Assembly (NCBI RefSeq): GCF_004762045.1
Contig: NZ_SJOM01000007.1
Span: 3,957,008 to 4,021,007, forward strand
DNA length: 64,000 nt
DNA from: Mycobacterium sp. DL99
GTDB lineage: Bacteria; Actinomycetota; Actinomycetes; Mycobacteriales; Mycobacteriaceae
Direction of reading: 5' to 3'
The notes under the pieces were generated by a model. That model had not been told where the DNA came from, did no database searches, and was given only the letters and a program-made list of their open reading frames with translations. The translations under genes and the position numbers were made by a program. Positions within the stretch are counted from its first letter, which is position 1; every line of letters begins with the position of its first letter. This document shows positions 53,387 through 62,079 of this stretch, one piece after another.

Positions 53387-54808
53387 ATGACGATCATGGC
53401 CCCCGAAACTGCTGCTGAATCGCTCGACCCACGCGACCCGCTGCTGCGCCTGCAGACCTTCTTCGATGACGGCAGTGTCGAGCTGCTGCACGAGCGGGAC
53501 CGCTCCGGTGTGCTGGCCGCGGCCGGCACCGTCAACGGCGTTCGTACGGTGGCGTTCTGCACCGACGGCACCGTGATGGGCGGCGCCATGGGCATCGAGG
53601 GCTGTGCCCACATCGTCAATGCCTACGACACCGCGATCGAGGAGCAGAGCCCCATCGTGGGGATCTGGCACTCGGGTGGTGCCCGGCTGGCCGAGGGCGT
53701 CAAGGCGCTGCACGCGGTCGGCCTGGTCTTCGAGGCGATGATCCGGGCGTCGGGGTACATCCCGCAGATTTCGGTGGTCGTCGGATTCGCCGCCGGCGGT
53801 GCGGCTTACGGCCCCGCCCTGACCGACGTCATCATCATGGCCCCGGACAGCAAGGTGTTCGTCACCGGTCCGGACGTGGTGCGCAGTGTCACCGGTGAGG
53901 ATGTCGACATGGTGTCGCTCGGCGGCCCCGACGCTCACCACAAGAAGTCCGGCGTGTGCCACATCGTCGCCGACGACGAGCTCGACGCCTACGAGCGCGG
54001 CCGTCGCCTGGTCGGATTGTTCAGCCAGCAGGGCCATTTCGACCGGAACAAGGCCGAGGCCGGCGACACCGACCTGACGGCGCTGATGCCGGAGTCGGCC
54101 CGCCGCGCCTACGACGTGCACCCGATCATCGAGGCGCTGCTCGACGAGGGCGTGCCGTTCGAGGAATTCCAGGCCAAGTGGGCCCCGTCGATCGTCGTCG
54201 GTCTCGGCCGGCTGGCCGGCCGGTCGGTCGGCGTGATCGCCAACAACCCGTTGCGGCTCGGCGGCTGCCTGAACTCCGAAAGCGCCGAGAAGTCGGCACG
54301 TTTCGTGCGGCTGTGCGACGCGTTCGGAATCCCGCTGGTCGTCGTCGTCGACGTCCCGGGCTATCTGCCCGGCGTAGACCAGGAGTGGGGCGGTGTGGTG
54401 CGCCGCGGCGCCAAGCTGCTGCACGCCTTCGGTGAGTCCTCGGTCCCCCGCGTGACGCTGGTGACCCGCAAGATCTACGGCGGCGCCTACATCGCGATGA
54501 ACTCCCGTTCGCTCAATGCCACCAAGGTGTTCGCCTGGCCAGACGCCGAGGTCGCCGTCATGGGCGCCAAGGCCGCCGTGGGCATCCTGCACAAGCGCAA
54601 GCTGGCCGCCGCTCCGGATCACGAGCGTGAGGCGCTGCACGAGGAGCTGGCGATCGAGCACGAGCGCATCGCCGGCGGTGTGGATTCCGCGATCGAGATC
54701 GGCGTGGTCGACGAGAAGATCGACCCGGCTCACACTCGTAGCAAGCTGACGCAGGCGCTTGCCGAGGCCCCGCACCGGCGCGGTCGTCACAAGAACATCC
54801 CACTGTAA
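53387..54808 (+). CDS. accD6: Acyl-CoA carboxylase beta subunit AccD6
   Basis: A 473-residue carboxyltransferase subunit, the same length as M. tuberculosis AccD6; with AccA3 it makes malonyl-CoA for FabD. The two crotonase-like halves and acyl-CoA/biotin pockets are seen as GIWHSGGARLAEG, GFAAGGAAYGPAL, VPGYLPG and KIYGGAYIAMNS. Start ATG 53387 with AAAGGAG. It closes the FAS-II operon and is followed by a strong hairpin. Confidence 0.98.
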   Translation: MTIMAPETAAESLDPRDPLLRLQTFFDDGSVELLHERDRSGVLAAAGTVNGVRTVAFCTDGTVMGGAMGIEGCAHIVNAYDTAIEEQSPIVGIWHSGGARLAEGVKALHAVGLVFEAMIRASGYIPQISVVVGFAAGGAAYGPALTDVIIMAPDSKVFVTGPDVVRSVTGEDVDMVSLGGPDAHHKKSGVCHIVADDELDAYERGRRLVGLFSQQGHFDRNKAEAGDTDLTALMPESARRAYDVHPIIEALLDEGVPFEEFQAKWAPSIVVGLGRLAGRSVGVIANNPLRLGGCLNSESAEKSARFVRLCDAFGIPLVVVVDVPGYLPGVDQEWGGVVRRGAKLLHAFGESSVPRVTLVTRKIYGGAYIAMNSRSLNATKVFAWPDAEVAVMGAKAAVGILHKRKLAAAPDHEREALHEELAIEHERIAGGVDSAIEIGVVDEKIDPAHTRSKLTQALAEAPHRRGRHKNIPL

Positions 54809-54826
54809 TTCTTCAGCAGGCTCGAG

Positions 54827-54875
54827 TGGCCAGTTATTGCACACTTTCAACGAAAAGCTGTGCAGTAACTGGCCA
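54827..54875. terminator. Long hairpin after the FAS-II operon
   Basis: TGGCCAGTTATTGCACA (54827-54843) pairs with TGTGCAGTAACTGGCCA (54859-54875) over 17 bp with one non-canonical position and a 15-nt loop. It sits between accD6 and the convergent SDR gene and can serve both. Confidence 0.8.
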
Positions 54876-54894
54876 TTCGGCGTTCTGAGCCCGT

Positions 54895-55644
54895 CTACCG
54901 CGTGGTGTAACCGCCGTTGGCGAAGATGGTCTGCCCGTTGATCCAGTGCCCCTCGTCGGCGAGGAACACCACCAGCGGGGCGATGTCGGTGATCTCGGTC
55001 AGCCGGTTGCCCATTGCCTGCGACTTGTGGAACTCGACCCGCTCCGGGGTCTCCTGCGGATAGAAGAACGGCGTGTCCATCGGACCGGGGGCGACGTTGT
55101 TGACGTTGATGCCGCGCACCCCGAATTCCTTCGACGCGGCCCGGGTGAAGTGCTCGACGGGACTCTTGGAGCCCGCGTAGGTCGAGTACCCGTCGGTGTA
55201 GGCCGCCAGTAGTGCGGTCACAATGGTGACCACCGACCCGTTGTCGTTGAGCCGCTTCCCCGCCTGCTGCAGAAAAAAGTACGCCGCCTTGGCGTTGACG
55301 TCGAACATCGAATCATATTCGGCCTCAGTGGTTTCCATGAACGGCTTGCGCAGCACCTTGCCGACGGTGTTGATCGCGATGTCAACGCTTCCGAATGCGT
55401 CGATGGCCGTGTCGAAGAGCTTTTCGACGTTGGCCGGAACCGTCAGGTCGCCTTGCACTTTGATGGCCTTCACCCCGGCGGCCTGGGCCGCGGCGACCGT
55501 CTTGTCGGCGTCGGACTCGGTGGCGGCACTGTTGTAGTGAACCGCTACGTTGACACCCCTCGAAGCCAACGTCGCGCTGATCAGGCCACCAAGGTTCTTC
55601 GCGCCGGCAGCAACAATCGCCGATCTACCTTCTAGTTTGCTCAC
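54895..55644 (-). CDS. Short-chain dehydrogenase/reductase
   Basis: A 249-residue SDR oxidoreductase. The cofactor loop reads AIVAAGAKNLGG (an atypical glycine pattern, TGxxxGxG being shifted), followed by VAVHYNS, INTVGKV in place of NNAG, and YSTYAGSKSPVEHF with catalytic Tyr/Lys; C-terminal NNVAPGPMDTPFF and INGQTIFANGGYTTR are typical. Start GTG 55644. It is divergent from a LysR gene with a 16-bp palindrome between, so it is probably that regulator's target. Confidence 0.92.
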   Translation of the reverse strand: MSKLEGRSAIVAAGAKNLGGLISATLASRGVNVAVHYNSAATESDADKTVAAAQAAGVKAIKVQGDLTVPANVEKLFDTAIDAFGSVDIAINTVGKVLRKPFMETTEAEYDSMFDVNAKAAYFFLQQAGKRLNDNGSVVTIVTALLAAYTDGYSTYAGSKSPVEHFTRAASKEFGVRGINVNNVAPGPMDTPFFYPQETPERVEFHKSQAMGNRLTEITDIAPLVVFLADEGHWINGQTIFANGGYTTR

Positions 55645-55676
55645 AGCTGGCAGCCTAGTTCCGTGATCGACAGATG

Positions 55677-55692
55677 GATAACGCAAGTTATC
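55677..55692. promoter_or_regulatory. Palindrome between SDR and LysR genes
   Basis: GATAAC-GCAA-GTTATC, a perfect 6-4-6 inverted repeat, lies 40 bp before the LysR start and 33 bp before the SDR start. It fits the T-n11-A shape of LysR recognition sites. Confidence 0.6.
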
Positions 55693-55731
55693 GAGATATT
55701 CACAAGATTTGGTTGTGGATAGACTTGGCGA

Positions 55732-56607
55732 GTGTCAACGAATGCCCCTGATTTACGACGTTTACGTCAATTCATTGCGATCGGCGAAGCGGGCAGCATC
55801 ACGGCCGCCGCTTCCGCGTTGCACATTAGCCAGCAAGCCCTCAGCAGTTCCATGCAGCAATTGGAGAAGGAGCTCAACGCCGCCTTGTTCCGCCGCGAAG
55901 GCCGTCGGCTGGCACTCACCCGCGCCGGTGAGTTACTGCTGACCGAAGGTAGAACCCTGCTGGCCGCGGCGCGCACCGTGGCCGAACGGGTGGAACAGAC
56001 CGCCGGTGGCGCCGCCGAGGTCTTCGTCATCGGCCACACCCCGGCCCTCAGCGGAACTGAGGTCTATACCCGGCTCGAACCGGCCATCATCGCATTCCCC
56101 GAGACCTCCTTCATCTTCCGCCAGCTGTACCCCGATCAGCTCATCGGTGCGGTGCTCGACGGCACGGTTCACCTCGGTCTGCGCCGCGGGGTAGTCCCGA
56201 CCAATGAACTGGCCACGGCCGTCGTGGGGTACGACCGGGTGCGACTGGCTGTTCCTCGCGAACACCGGCTGGCCGCCCAGCCGGTCGTGGACATTCACGA
56301 ACTCGCCGGAGAGCGGATTGCGCTGTGGGCTCCCCCGGGCGCTTCCTACTACAGCGATTTCCTGATGGGCGCGTGCCGACGAGCCGGTTTCGAACCCGAC
56401 TATGCGGTGAGCCGGGTCCAGGGTTCGGCCACCGTCGCCGCCCCGCTGACGACGGGCGCCGTCGCGTTCGTAACCACTGCGGCGGGTGAGGCCATGGACG
56501 GCCGGGTGGTGGTAGCCGAACTCGAACCGCCACTGCTGGTAGGTGCGCAGGCATTGTGGCAGCGCCACACCAGTTCAGCGGTCCGGGACGCCGCACTGGC
56601 CGGGTGA
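55732..56607 (+). CDS. LysR-family transcriptional regulator
   Basis: A 291-residue LysR regulator. The N-terminal winged HTH contains LRRLRQFIAIGEAGSITAAASALHISQQALSSSMQQLEKELNAALF-like text; the C-terminal periplasmic-binding-protein-like domain binds an unknown co-inducer. Start GTG 55732. Divergent from the SDR gene and converging on the FAD monooxygenase gene (13 bp apart), either of which could be in its regulon. Confidence 0.93.
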   Translation: MSTNAPDLRRLRQFIAIGEAGSITAAASALHISQQALSSSMQQLEKELNAALFRREGRRLALTRAGELLLTEGRTLLAAARTVAERVEQTAGGAAEVFVIGHTPALSGTEVYTRLEPAIIAFPETSFIFRQLYPDQLIGAVLDGTVHLGLRRGVVPTNELATAVVGYDRVRLAVPREHRLAAQPVVDIHELAGERIALWAPPGASYYSDFLMGACRRAGFEPDYAVSRVQGSATVAAPLTTGAVAFVTTAAGEAMDGRVVVAELEPPLLVGAQALWQRHTSSAVRDAALAG

Positions 56608-56619
56608 CGGACCGCCACA

Positions 56620-58185
56620 TCACCGATCGAGTATCGACGAAAGCGCTTGACGCAGTGCGGTTTCCGGATCAGCGGGTAGCTTCTCGGTGCGCCACCCGAC
56701 GAAATCGTCGGGACGGACCAGGAGCGCGCCGCCCGGGCTGAGGCCGGTCTGCGCCACTCCCCCGTCGTTCAGCGGATGCACCGCCGGCGTCGTACCGGAC
56801 GTTCCCGCTGCCGCTGATGCCGCAACAGTCCATGCCTGCGGATCCCCCGCGGTGAACAACGCGAATCCATGGTCGATCAGATCGAGAGTGGACACCGATT
56901 TTCCGTCACGGGACTGCCAGATGTGCGGCATCCGGGTTCCGGGTTGGCCGCGCAGGTCCTCGACGAAGCTCACCGTACCGGTTGGCTCGCCATCGGAAAC
57001 GACTGCCGCCGAGTGGTATTGGTATCCCAGGATCATGTCGAAGATCGGCGCCTCTTCGCCGGCCAGCAATCCGGGCGCGGCATCGGCGAGCTTGAGCAGG
57101 GCCAGTGGCGGCCCGATCAGAGATTGGCGGGCGGCGAATCGGCCGATCGGATGCCGCTCGTCGTGATAGGTGTCGAGCAACCCCGATCCGGCGGCGCCGG
57201 TCCGTACGGCCGCCAACTTCCAGGCCAGGTTGTGCGCACTCTGGATGGCGATGTTCGCCCCGCCGGCTTTGAACGGCGGCATGGTGTGCGCGGCGTCGCC
57301 GACCAGAAACGTTCGTCCGCTGCGCAATTGGTCGGCAACCTGTTCGTATGGCTGCCACGGTGCCACTTCGATGATCTCCAGGTCGATCGATTCACCGATC
57401 GCCGCGGTGAGCACCTCACGGCAATAGTCCGGGGTGAATTGGTCAGCCGACTCGCCGCGGTCAGGCAGGTAGGTAGTGATGAACATGCCGCGGTCAGCGT
57501 CGATGACCACGAAGATGCCGTCGACTTCGGAGTTGCGCACCTGTATCGCATCGCCATCGCCGAGATCGGGGACGAATGACCGCCACTGGGCCCTGAAGTA
57601 GATGAAGACCACGAAGATCGGCAATGCGCCATGGCCCGAGGTGCCGATGCCGACCGTGGTGCGGATCGGGCTGTGCACACCGTCGGCGGCGATCAGATAG
57701 TCGGCGCGCACCGTCTCGGTCCCGGCATCCGAGGCCAACTCGGCGGTGACACCGTCGGCTTCCTCGGTGAAATTCACCAGGGTGGTGCCGTAGCGGACCT
57801 GGCTCCCGCGTCGGCGGATATCCCCGAGCAGGATGGGTTCCAGGCGGCTCTGTGGGCAGTACTGGACCACCGGTTCCGGGCTGAGACCGGCGAACCCGGC
57901 GAAGATCGCCTCGACATCCATCGCGGGCTCCGCCGAGGCGCTGTTCAGGGTCGGTTTGAGCACCACACTCGACGCGCCGTCGGCCACCGCGTGCACTTGG
58001 TCGCCCAGTCCCAGCCCGCGAAGGATCTCGCATGTGCGGAAGGTCAGGTTGCGCGCCTTCGGGTAGATGAACACCTCGCGCCGCTTTTCCACCAGCACCG
58101 ATTCGACCCCGTGCTGGGCCAGCAGGGCCGCACTCGCGAGCCCCGCCACCCCGGCTCCGACGATCAGCACGGGCGCCTGGGTCAT
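56620..58185 (-). CDS. FAD-dependent aromatic monooxygenase
   Basis: A 521-residue flavoprotein hydroxylase of the PheA/TfdB type. Motifs in order: GAGVAGLASAALLAQHG (FAD Rossmann), Arg in KARNLTFRTCEIL, DG motif AADGVHSPIR (NADPH/FAD), and GRTFLVGDAAHTMPPFKAGG (FAD ribityl/GD motif). A C-terminal thioredoxin-like domain follows, as in phenol hydroxylases. The ATG at 58185 is preferred to a GTG three codons upstream. Likely substrate is a phenol or other aromatic; no ring-cleavage gene is next to it. Confidence 0.9.
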   Translation of the reverse strand: MTQAPVLIVGAGVAGLASAALLAQHGVESVLVEKRREVFIYPKARNLTFRTCEILRGLGLGDQVHAVADGASSVVLKPTLNSASAEPAMDVEAIFAGFAGLSPEPVVQYCPQSRLEPILLGDIRRRGSQVRYGTTLVNFTEEADGVTAELASDAGTETVRADYLIAADGVHSPIRTTVGIGTSGHGALPIFVVFIYFRAQWRSFVPDLGDGDAIQVRNSEVDGIFVVIDADRGMFITTYLPDRGESADQFTPDYCREVLTAAIGESIDLEIIEVAPWQPYEQVADQLRSGRTFLVGDAAHTMPPFKAGGANIAIQSAHNLAWKLAAVRTGAAGSGLLDTYHDERHPIGRFAARQSLIGPPLALLKLADAAPGLLAGEEAPIFDMILGYQYHSAAVVSDGEPTGTVSFVEDLRGQPGTRMPHIWQSRDGKSVSTLDLIDHGFALFTAGDPQAWTVAASAAAGTSGTTPAVHPLNDGGVAQTGLSPGGALLVRPDDFVGWRTEKLPADPETALRQALSSILDR

Positions 58186-58316
58186 CGCCGCCACGACCCG
58201 ACTGTAGTCCCGCCCGGGTTCAGCCGACCCCTGCCAGATCGTTGGTCAGGTGGATCGGCGTCACCCGGTGAGCCGCATCGCCATCGTGCAGGGGCCCTTC
58301 CCGCCAACCGCGTGGG

Positions 58317-59864
58317 CTACTCGACTTCCCCGAATTCGGCGATCATCTCGGCGGCAGCCCCAGCCGCGAGCTCGCGGTCGCCGCCCACGAGCCCGATGCG
58401 CGTACGGCGATCGAGAATGTCGTCGACGCACAGAGCGCCTTCGTGGGTGACCGCGTACTCGAACTCGGCGCGGATGACGTCGATTCCGTCGGCCACCGGG
58501 TCGGTGGGGCGAGCGCACCGCGACCGAGCGATCACATTCGGCGCCTCGGCCCCGTACCGGGCCACCAACGAGGACGGCAGCGGATGCTCAGATCGCAACG
58601 TGGACACCGGATTGGCCGGAGCGCCGACGAGCGGCAGGTTGGCCGTGCGGCAGTCGGCGACGGACAGCCCGCGCAAGGCGAGCGCCCGGTCCAGCGCGTC
58701 CTGGGCCATGTACCGGTATTCGGTGAGCTTGCCGCCGATGATGCTGAACACCCCGTTCGCCGACTCAACGACCGCGTGCTCGCGGGACACGTCGGCCGTG
58801 TTGCCTTCGCCGGTGTCGATCAGCGGCCGCAGACCGGCATAGGCACCGCGCACGTCCGAGGTGGTCAGGTCGGTGGCCAGCGCCGTGTTGACAGTGTCGA
58901 GCAGGAAGGCGATCTCACCCGGAGTCGGCTGGGGTACATCGGGAATCGGCCCCGGAGCGTCCTCGTCGGTCAACCCGAGGTAGACCCTGCCGAGCTGTTC
59001 GGGCATCGCGAAGACGAACCGGTTCAGCTCCCCCGGTATCGGAATGGTCAGTGCCGCGGTGGGATTGCCGAACGCCGCGGCGTCGAACACCAGATGCGTG
59101 CCGCGGCTGGGACGCAGCTTGATCGCGGGATCGAGATCGCCGGCCCACACCCCCGCCGCGTTGATGACCACCCGGGCGTTCGCGTCGAAGGATTGCCCGG
59201 TGAGTTCGTCGGTCAGGCGCACCGAGGTGGCGTCGGCCGCGCTCGCGGAGACACGGGTCAGGATGCGGGCCCCGTGCTGTGCGGCGGTGCGGGCAACGGC
59301 GGCGACCAGTCGGGCGTCGTCGATGAGCTGGCCGTCGTAGGCCAGGTAGGCCCCGTCGAGGCCCTCGGTGCGCACCGTCGGGGCCAACTCGACCGCACGA
59401 TGTGCGTCCACCCGACTGGAGCGCGGCAGGATCGACGCACTGGTTCCCGCCAGCCTGCGCAGGCCGTCGCCGGCCACGAATCCGGTGCGCACCAACGCTC
59501 GCGACGTGCGCCCCATCGACGGGAGCAGCGGTACCAGCTGCGGCATGGCCTTGACGAGGTGAGGTGCGTTGCGGGTCATCAGGATTCCGCGTTCGATCGC
59601 GCTGCGGCGGGCGATCCCGACGTTGCCGGTGGCCAGATAGCGCAGACCGCCGTGCACCAGTTTCGAACTCCACCGGCTGGTGCCGAAGGCGAGATCGTGT
59701 TTCTCCACCAGTGCCACCTGCAGGCCCCGGGTGGCGGCATCCAGCGCGATGCCCACACCGGTGATACCGGCGCCGATGACGATCACATCGATCTGTTCCC
59801 CATCGGCCAGGGCGGCCAATTCGGTTGTGCGCCTGGCGCGATTGAGCGCGGTCGGTCCGGTCAC
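58317..59864 (-). CDS. glpD: Glycerol-3-phosphate dehydrogenase GlpD
   Basis: A 515-residue FAD-dependent glycerol-3-phosphate dehydrogenase, matching Rv2249c (GlpD1, 516). It feeds electrons from glycerol-3-phosphate to the respiratory chain at the membrane. Motifs: VIGAGITGVGIALDAATRG (FAD), TSRWSSKLVHGGLRYL, GVWAGD, LRPSRGTHLV and GGKLTEYRYMAQ; a C-terminal helical DAO-C-like domain completes it. The GTG at 59864 overlaps the TetR stop codon by 4 bp, so regulator and enzyme are co-translated. Confidence 0.97.
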   Translation of the reverse strand: MTGPTALNRARRTTELAALADGEQIDVIVIGAGITGVGIALDAATRGLQVALVEKHDLAFGTSRWSSKLVHGGLRYLATGNVGIARRSAIERGILMTRNAPHLVKAMPQLVPLLPSMGRTSRALVRTGFVAGDGLRRLAGTSASILPRSSRVDAHRAVELAPTVRTEGLDGAYLAYDGQLIDDARLVAAVARTAAQHGARILTRVSASAADATSVRLTDELTGQSFDANARVVINAAGVWAGDLDPAIKLRPSRGTHLVFDAAAFGNPTAALTIPIPGELNRFVFAMPEQLGRVYLGLTDEDAPGPIPDVPQPTPGEIAFLLDTVNTALATDLTTSDVRGAYAGLRPLIDTGEGNTADVSREHAVVESANGVFSIIGGKLTEYRYMAQDALDRALALRGLSVADCRTANLPLVGAPANPVSTLRSEHPLPSSLVARYGAEAPNVIARSRCARPTDPVADGIDVIRAEFEYAVTHEGALCVDDILDRRTRIGLVGGDRELAAGAAAEMIAEFGEVE

Positions 59865-60448
59865 GAGGCTAGGTATCCGTTCAATGCGTGGGACAGTTCG
59901 GCGGCCAGAGCGTCGGCGTCGAGAATCGGCTCGACCATCTGGGCGGATTGGATCGCGGACTGGGTGATCAGCAGGCACATGGTGGCCAGCTGGCGGGGGT
60001 CCCCGGACCGGACACGGTCGTTCTTCTGACTTACCTCCTGCGCGAGCTTGAGCTCGCCGGCCAGTGCGTCGATCAGGATCTGCTGGCTGGTGCCCAGCCG
60101 CTCGGCGATGTAGACCATCGCCACCTCCGGCGCGGAGTGCAGGACCGCCATGATCACCTCGTCGTGGCGCAGCCGTGCGGCCACCGTCACCATGCGGGTC
60201 ACCAGCGCCGCACGCCCGGGCCCCTGGCTGCCGGTTTCGTCCAGCACACCCACGATCCGCGCCGTGAGCAGCGCGGCCAGGATCGACTGCGTGTCCGGGA
60301 AGCGGCGGTACACGGTCGGGCGGCTGACCCCGGCCCGCCGGGCGATCTCGGCCAGTGTCACCCGGTCGACACCGAAGGCCAGCACGCAACTGGCGGCGGC
60401 CTCCAAGATCTGGTCGCTCAGCGATCTCTCGTTACTGATTGACATCAT
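59861..60448 (-). CDS. TetR-family regulator upstream of glpD
   Basis: A 195-residue TetR protein (Rv2250c equivalent). HTH: LAEIARRAGVSRPTVYRRFPDTQS (about 38-62), then an all-helical ligand domain. Start is one of two adjacent ATG codons at 60448 and 60445. It overlaps glpD by 4 bp and is divergent from the ether-lipid-synthase-like gene with only 17 bp between, so it probably controls both glycerolipid functions; the ligand is unknown. Confidence 0.92.
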   Translation of the reverse strand: MMSISNERSLSDQILEAAASCVLAFGVDRVTLAEIARRAGVSRPTVYRRFPDTQSILAALLTARIVGVLDETGSQGPGRAALVTRMVTVAARLRHDEVIMAVLHSAPEVAMVYIAERLGTSQQILIDALAGELKLAQEVSQKNDRVRSGDPRQLATMCLLITQSAIQSAQMVEPILDADALAAELSHALNGYLAS

Positions 60449-60465
60449 GTGTAATACTGTAACGC
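60449..60465. promoter_or_regulatory. 17-bp divergent start region
   Basis: Start codons of the TetR gene (60448) and the FAD oxidase gene (60466) face away from each other with 17 bp between, including GTAATACTGTAAC. There is no room for two separate ribosome sites, so at least one transcript is probably leaderless. TCATGTG (60445-60451) and CGCATGA (60463-60469) form a near-perfect inverted repeat, but it partly consists of the start codons themselves. Confidence 0.5.
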
Positions 60466-62079
60466 ATGACTCAGCCGGCTGAACAGTTTCTGCCTCCGAT
60501 GAAGTGGAATGCCTGGGGCGACCCGCAGGCAGCCAAGCCACTTTCCGACGGAATCCGGTCCCTGCTCCAGCAGGCCCTGGGCGTCGAGGCCGCACCCGCG
60601 GCGGAACCGACACCCGACCGGGTGCAGTTGCGGCCGTCCGCCCTGTCCGACGCCGACCGCGACGCCCTCGCCGCGATCGTCGGTGCACAAAACTGCAGTA
60701 CCGACACGATGTCGCGACTGCTGCACGCCGGCGGGAAGTCGACGCTGGACCTGTTGCGCCGCAACGATTCCGGAATCCAAGATGCGCCCGACGCGGTCTT
60801 GATCCCGGGCTCTGACGACGAGGTCGCCGCGATCCTGGCCCACTGTGCCGAGCATCGCATCGCCGTCGTCCCGTTCGGCGGCGGAACCAGCGTCGTGGGC
60901 GGCCTGGATCCGCTTCGCGGCGATTTCTCCGCGATCGTCACGCTGGACCTGCGCCGGTTCGATGCCCTGCACAGCATCGACCCCGTGACCGGCGAGGCCG
61001 AGCTCGGCGCGGGCGTCACCGGACCGCAGGCCGAGGCGTTGCTCGGGGCGCACGGCTTCTCGCTGGGCCACTTTCCGCAGAGCTTCCAGTTCGCCACGAT
61101 CGGCGGGTTCGCCGCCACCCGGTCCTCCGGGCAGGATTCGGCCGGATACGGCCGCTTCGACGACATGGTGCGCGGCCTGCGCGCCGTCACCCCGGCGGGC
61201 ACGCTGGACCTCGGTCGCGCTCCGGCCTCGGCCGCCGGACCCGATCTGCGCCAGCTACTCCTGGGCTCGGAAGGCGTGTTCGGCGTCATCACCCGGGTCC
61301 GGGTTCGGGTTCATCCGGTGCCTGAGACCACGCGCTACGAGGCCTGGTCCTTCCCGGATTTCGCCACCGGCGCCGAGGCACTGCGGGCCGTCACCCAGAC
61401 CGGCACGGGCCCGACGGTGATCCGGCTGTCCGACGAGGCCGAGACCGGCGTGAACCTCGCGACCACCGAAAGCATTGGCGAGCAGAGCATCACCGGCGGC
61501 TGCCTGGCCATCACGCTGTTCGAGGGCAGCGCGGCCCACACCGAGAGCCGCCACGAGGAGACCCGCGCCGTCATGCAGGCCCACGGCGGCACCTCGCTGG
61601 GTGACGCGCCGGCCCGGGCGTGGGAACACGGGCGATTCAACGCACCGTATCTACGCGATTCCCTGCTGGCCGCCGGCGCGCTGTGCGAAACGCTGGAAAC
61701 CGCCACCACGTGGTCCAACCTGGCCGAGCTGAAGGCCGCGGTCACCGGGGCGCTGACCACCTCGCTCGCCGAATCCGGCACGCCCGCCCTGGTGATGTGT
61801 CACATTTCGCATGTGTACCCCACCGGCGCCTCGTTGTACTTCACGGTCGTCGCCGCCCAGCGCGGTAATCCGATCGAGCAGTGGCAAGCCGCCAAGACCG
61901 CGGCCTCCGACGCGATGGTGCAGGGCGGCGGCACCATCACCCACCATCACGCGGTCGGCGCGGATCACCGTCCCTGGATGCGGGACGAGATCGGCGACCT
62001 CGGTGTCGAGGTGTTGCGGGCCGTCAAGGCCACCCTGGATCCGGCCGGAATCCTCAACCCGGGCAAGCTGATTCCGTGA
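60466..62079 (+). CDS. FAD-linked oxidase, alkyl-DHAP-synthase-like
   Basis: A 537-residue FAD-binding-type-4 oxidase, equivalent of Rv2251, often annotated as possible alkyldihydroxyacetonephosphate synthase (AgpS). The PP-loop region VPFGGGTSVVGGL binds FAD, and GGFAATRSSGQDSAGYGRFDDMV and GSEGVFGVIT follow; near the end HHHAVG and GILNPGKL match the catalytic histidines and C-terminus of this family. It starts at ATG 60466 and overlaps the lipid kinase gene by 4 bp. D-lactate or glycolate-type oxidase activity is the alternative. Confidence 0.92.
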   Translation: MTQPAEQFLPPMKWNAWGDPQAAKPLSDGIRSLLQQALGVEAAPAAEPTPDRVQLRPSALSDADRDALAAIVGAQNCSTDTMSRLLHAGGKSTLDLLRRNDSGIQDAPDAVLIPGSDDEVAAILAHCAEHRIAVVPFGGGTSVVGGLDPLRGDFSAIVTLDLRRFDALHSIDPVTGEAELGAGVTGPQAEALLGAHGFSLGHFPQSFQFATIGGFAATRSSGQDSAGYGRFDDMVRGLRAVTPAGTLDLGRAPASAAGPDLRQLLLGSEGVFGVITRVRVRVHPVPETTRYEAWSFPDFATGAEALRAVTQTGTGPTVIRLSDEAETGVNLATTESIGEQSITGGCLAITLFEGSAAHTESRHEETRAVMQAHGGTSLGDAPARAWEHGRFNAPYLRDSLLAAGALCETLETATTWSNLAELKAAVTGALTTSLAESGTPALVMCHISHVYPTGASLYFTVVAAQRGNPIEQWQAAKTAASDAMVQGGGTITHHHAVGADHRPWMRDEIGDLGVEVLRAVKATLDPAGILNPGKLIP

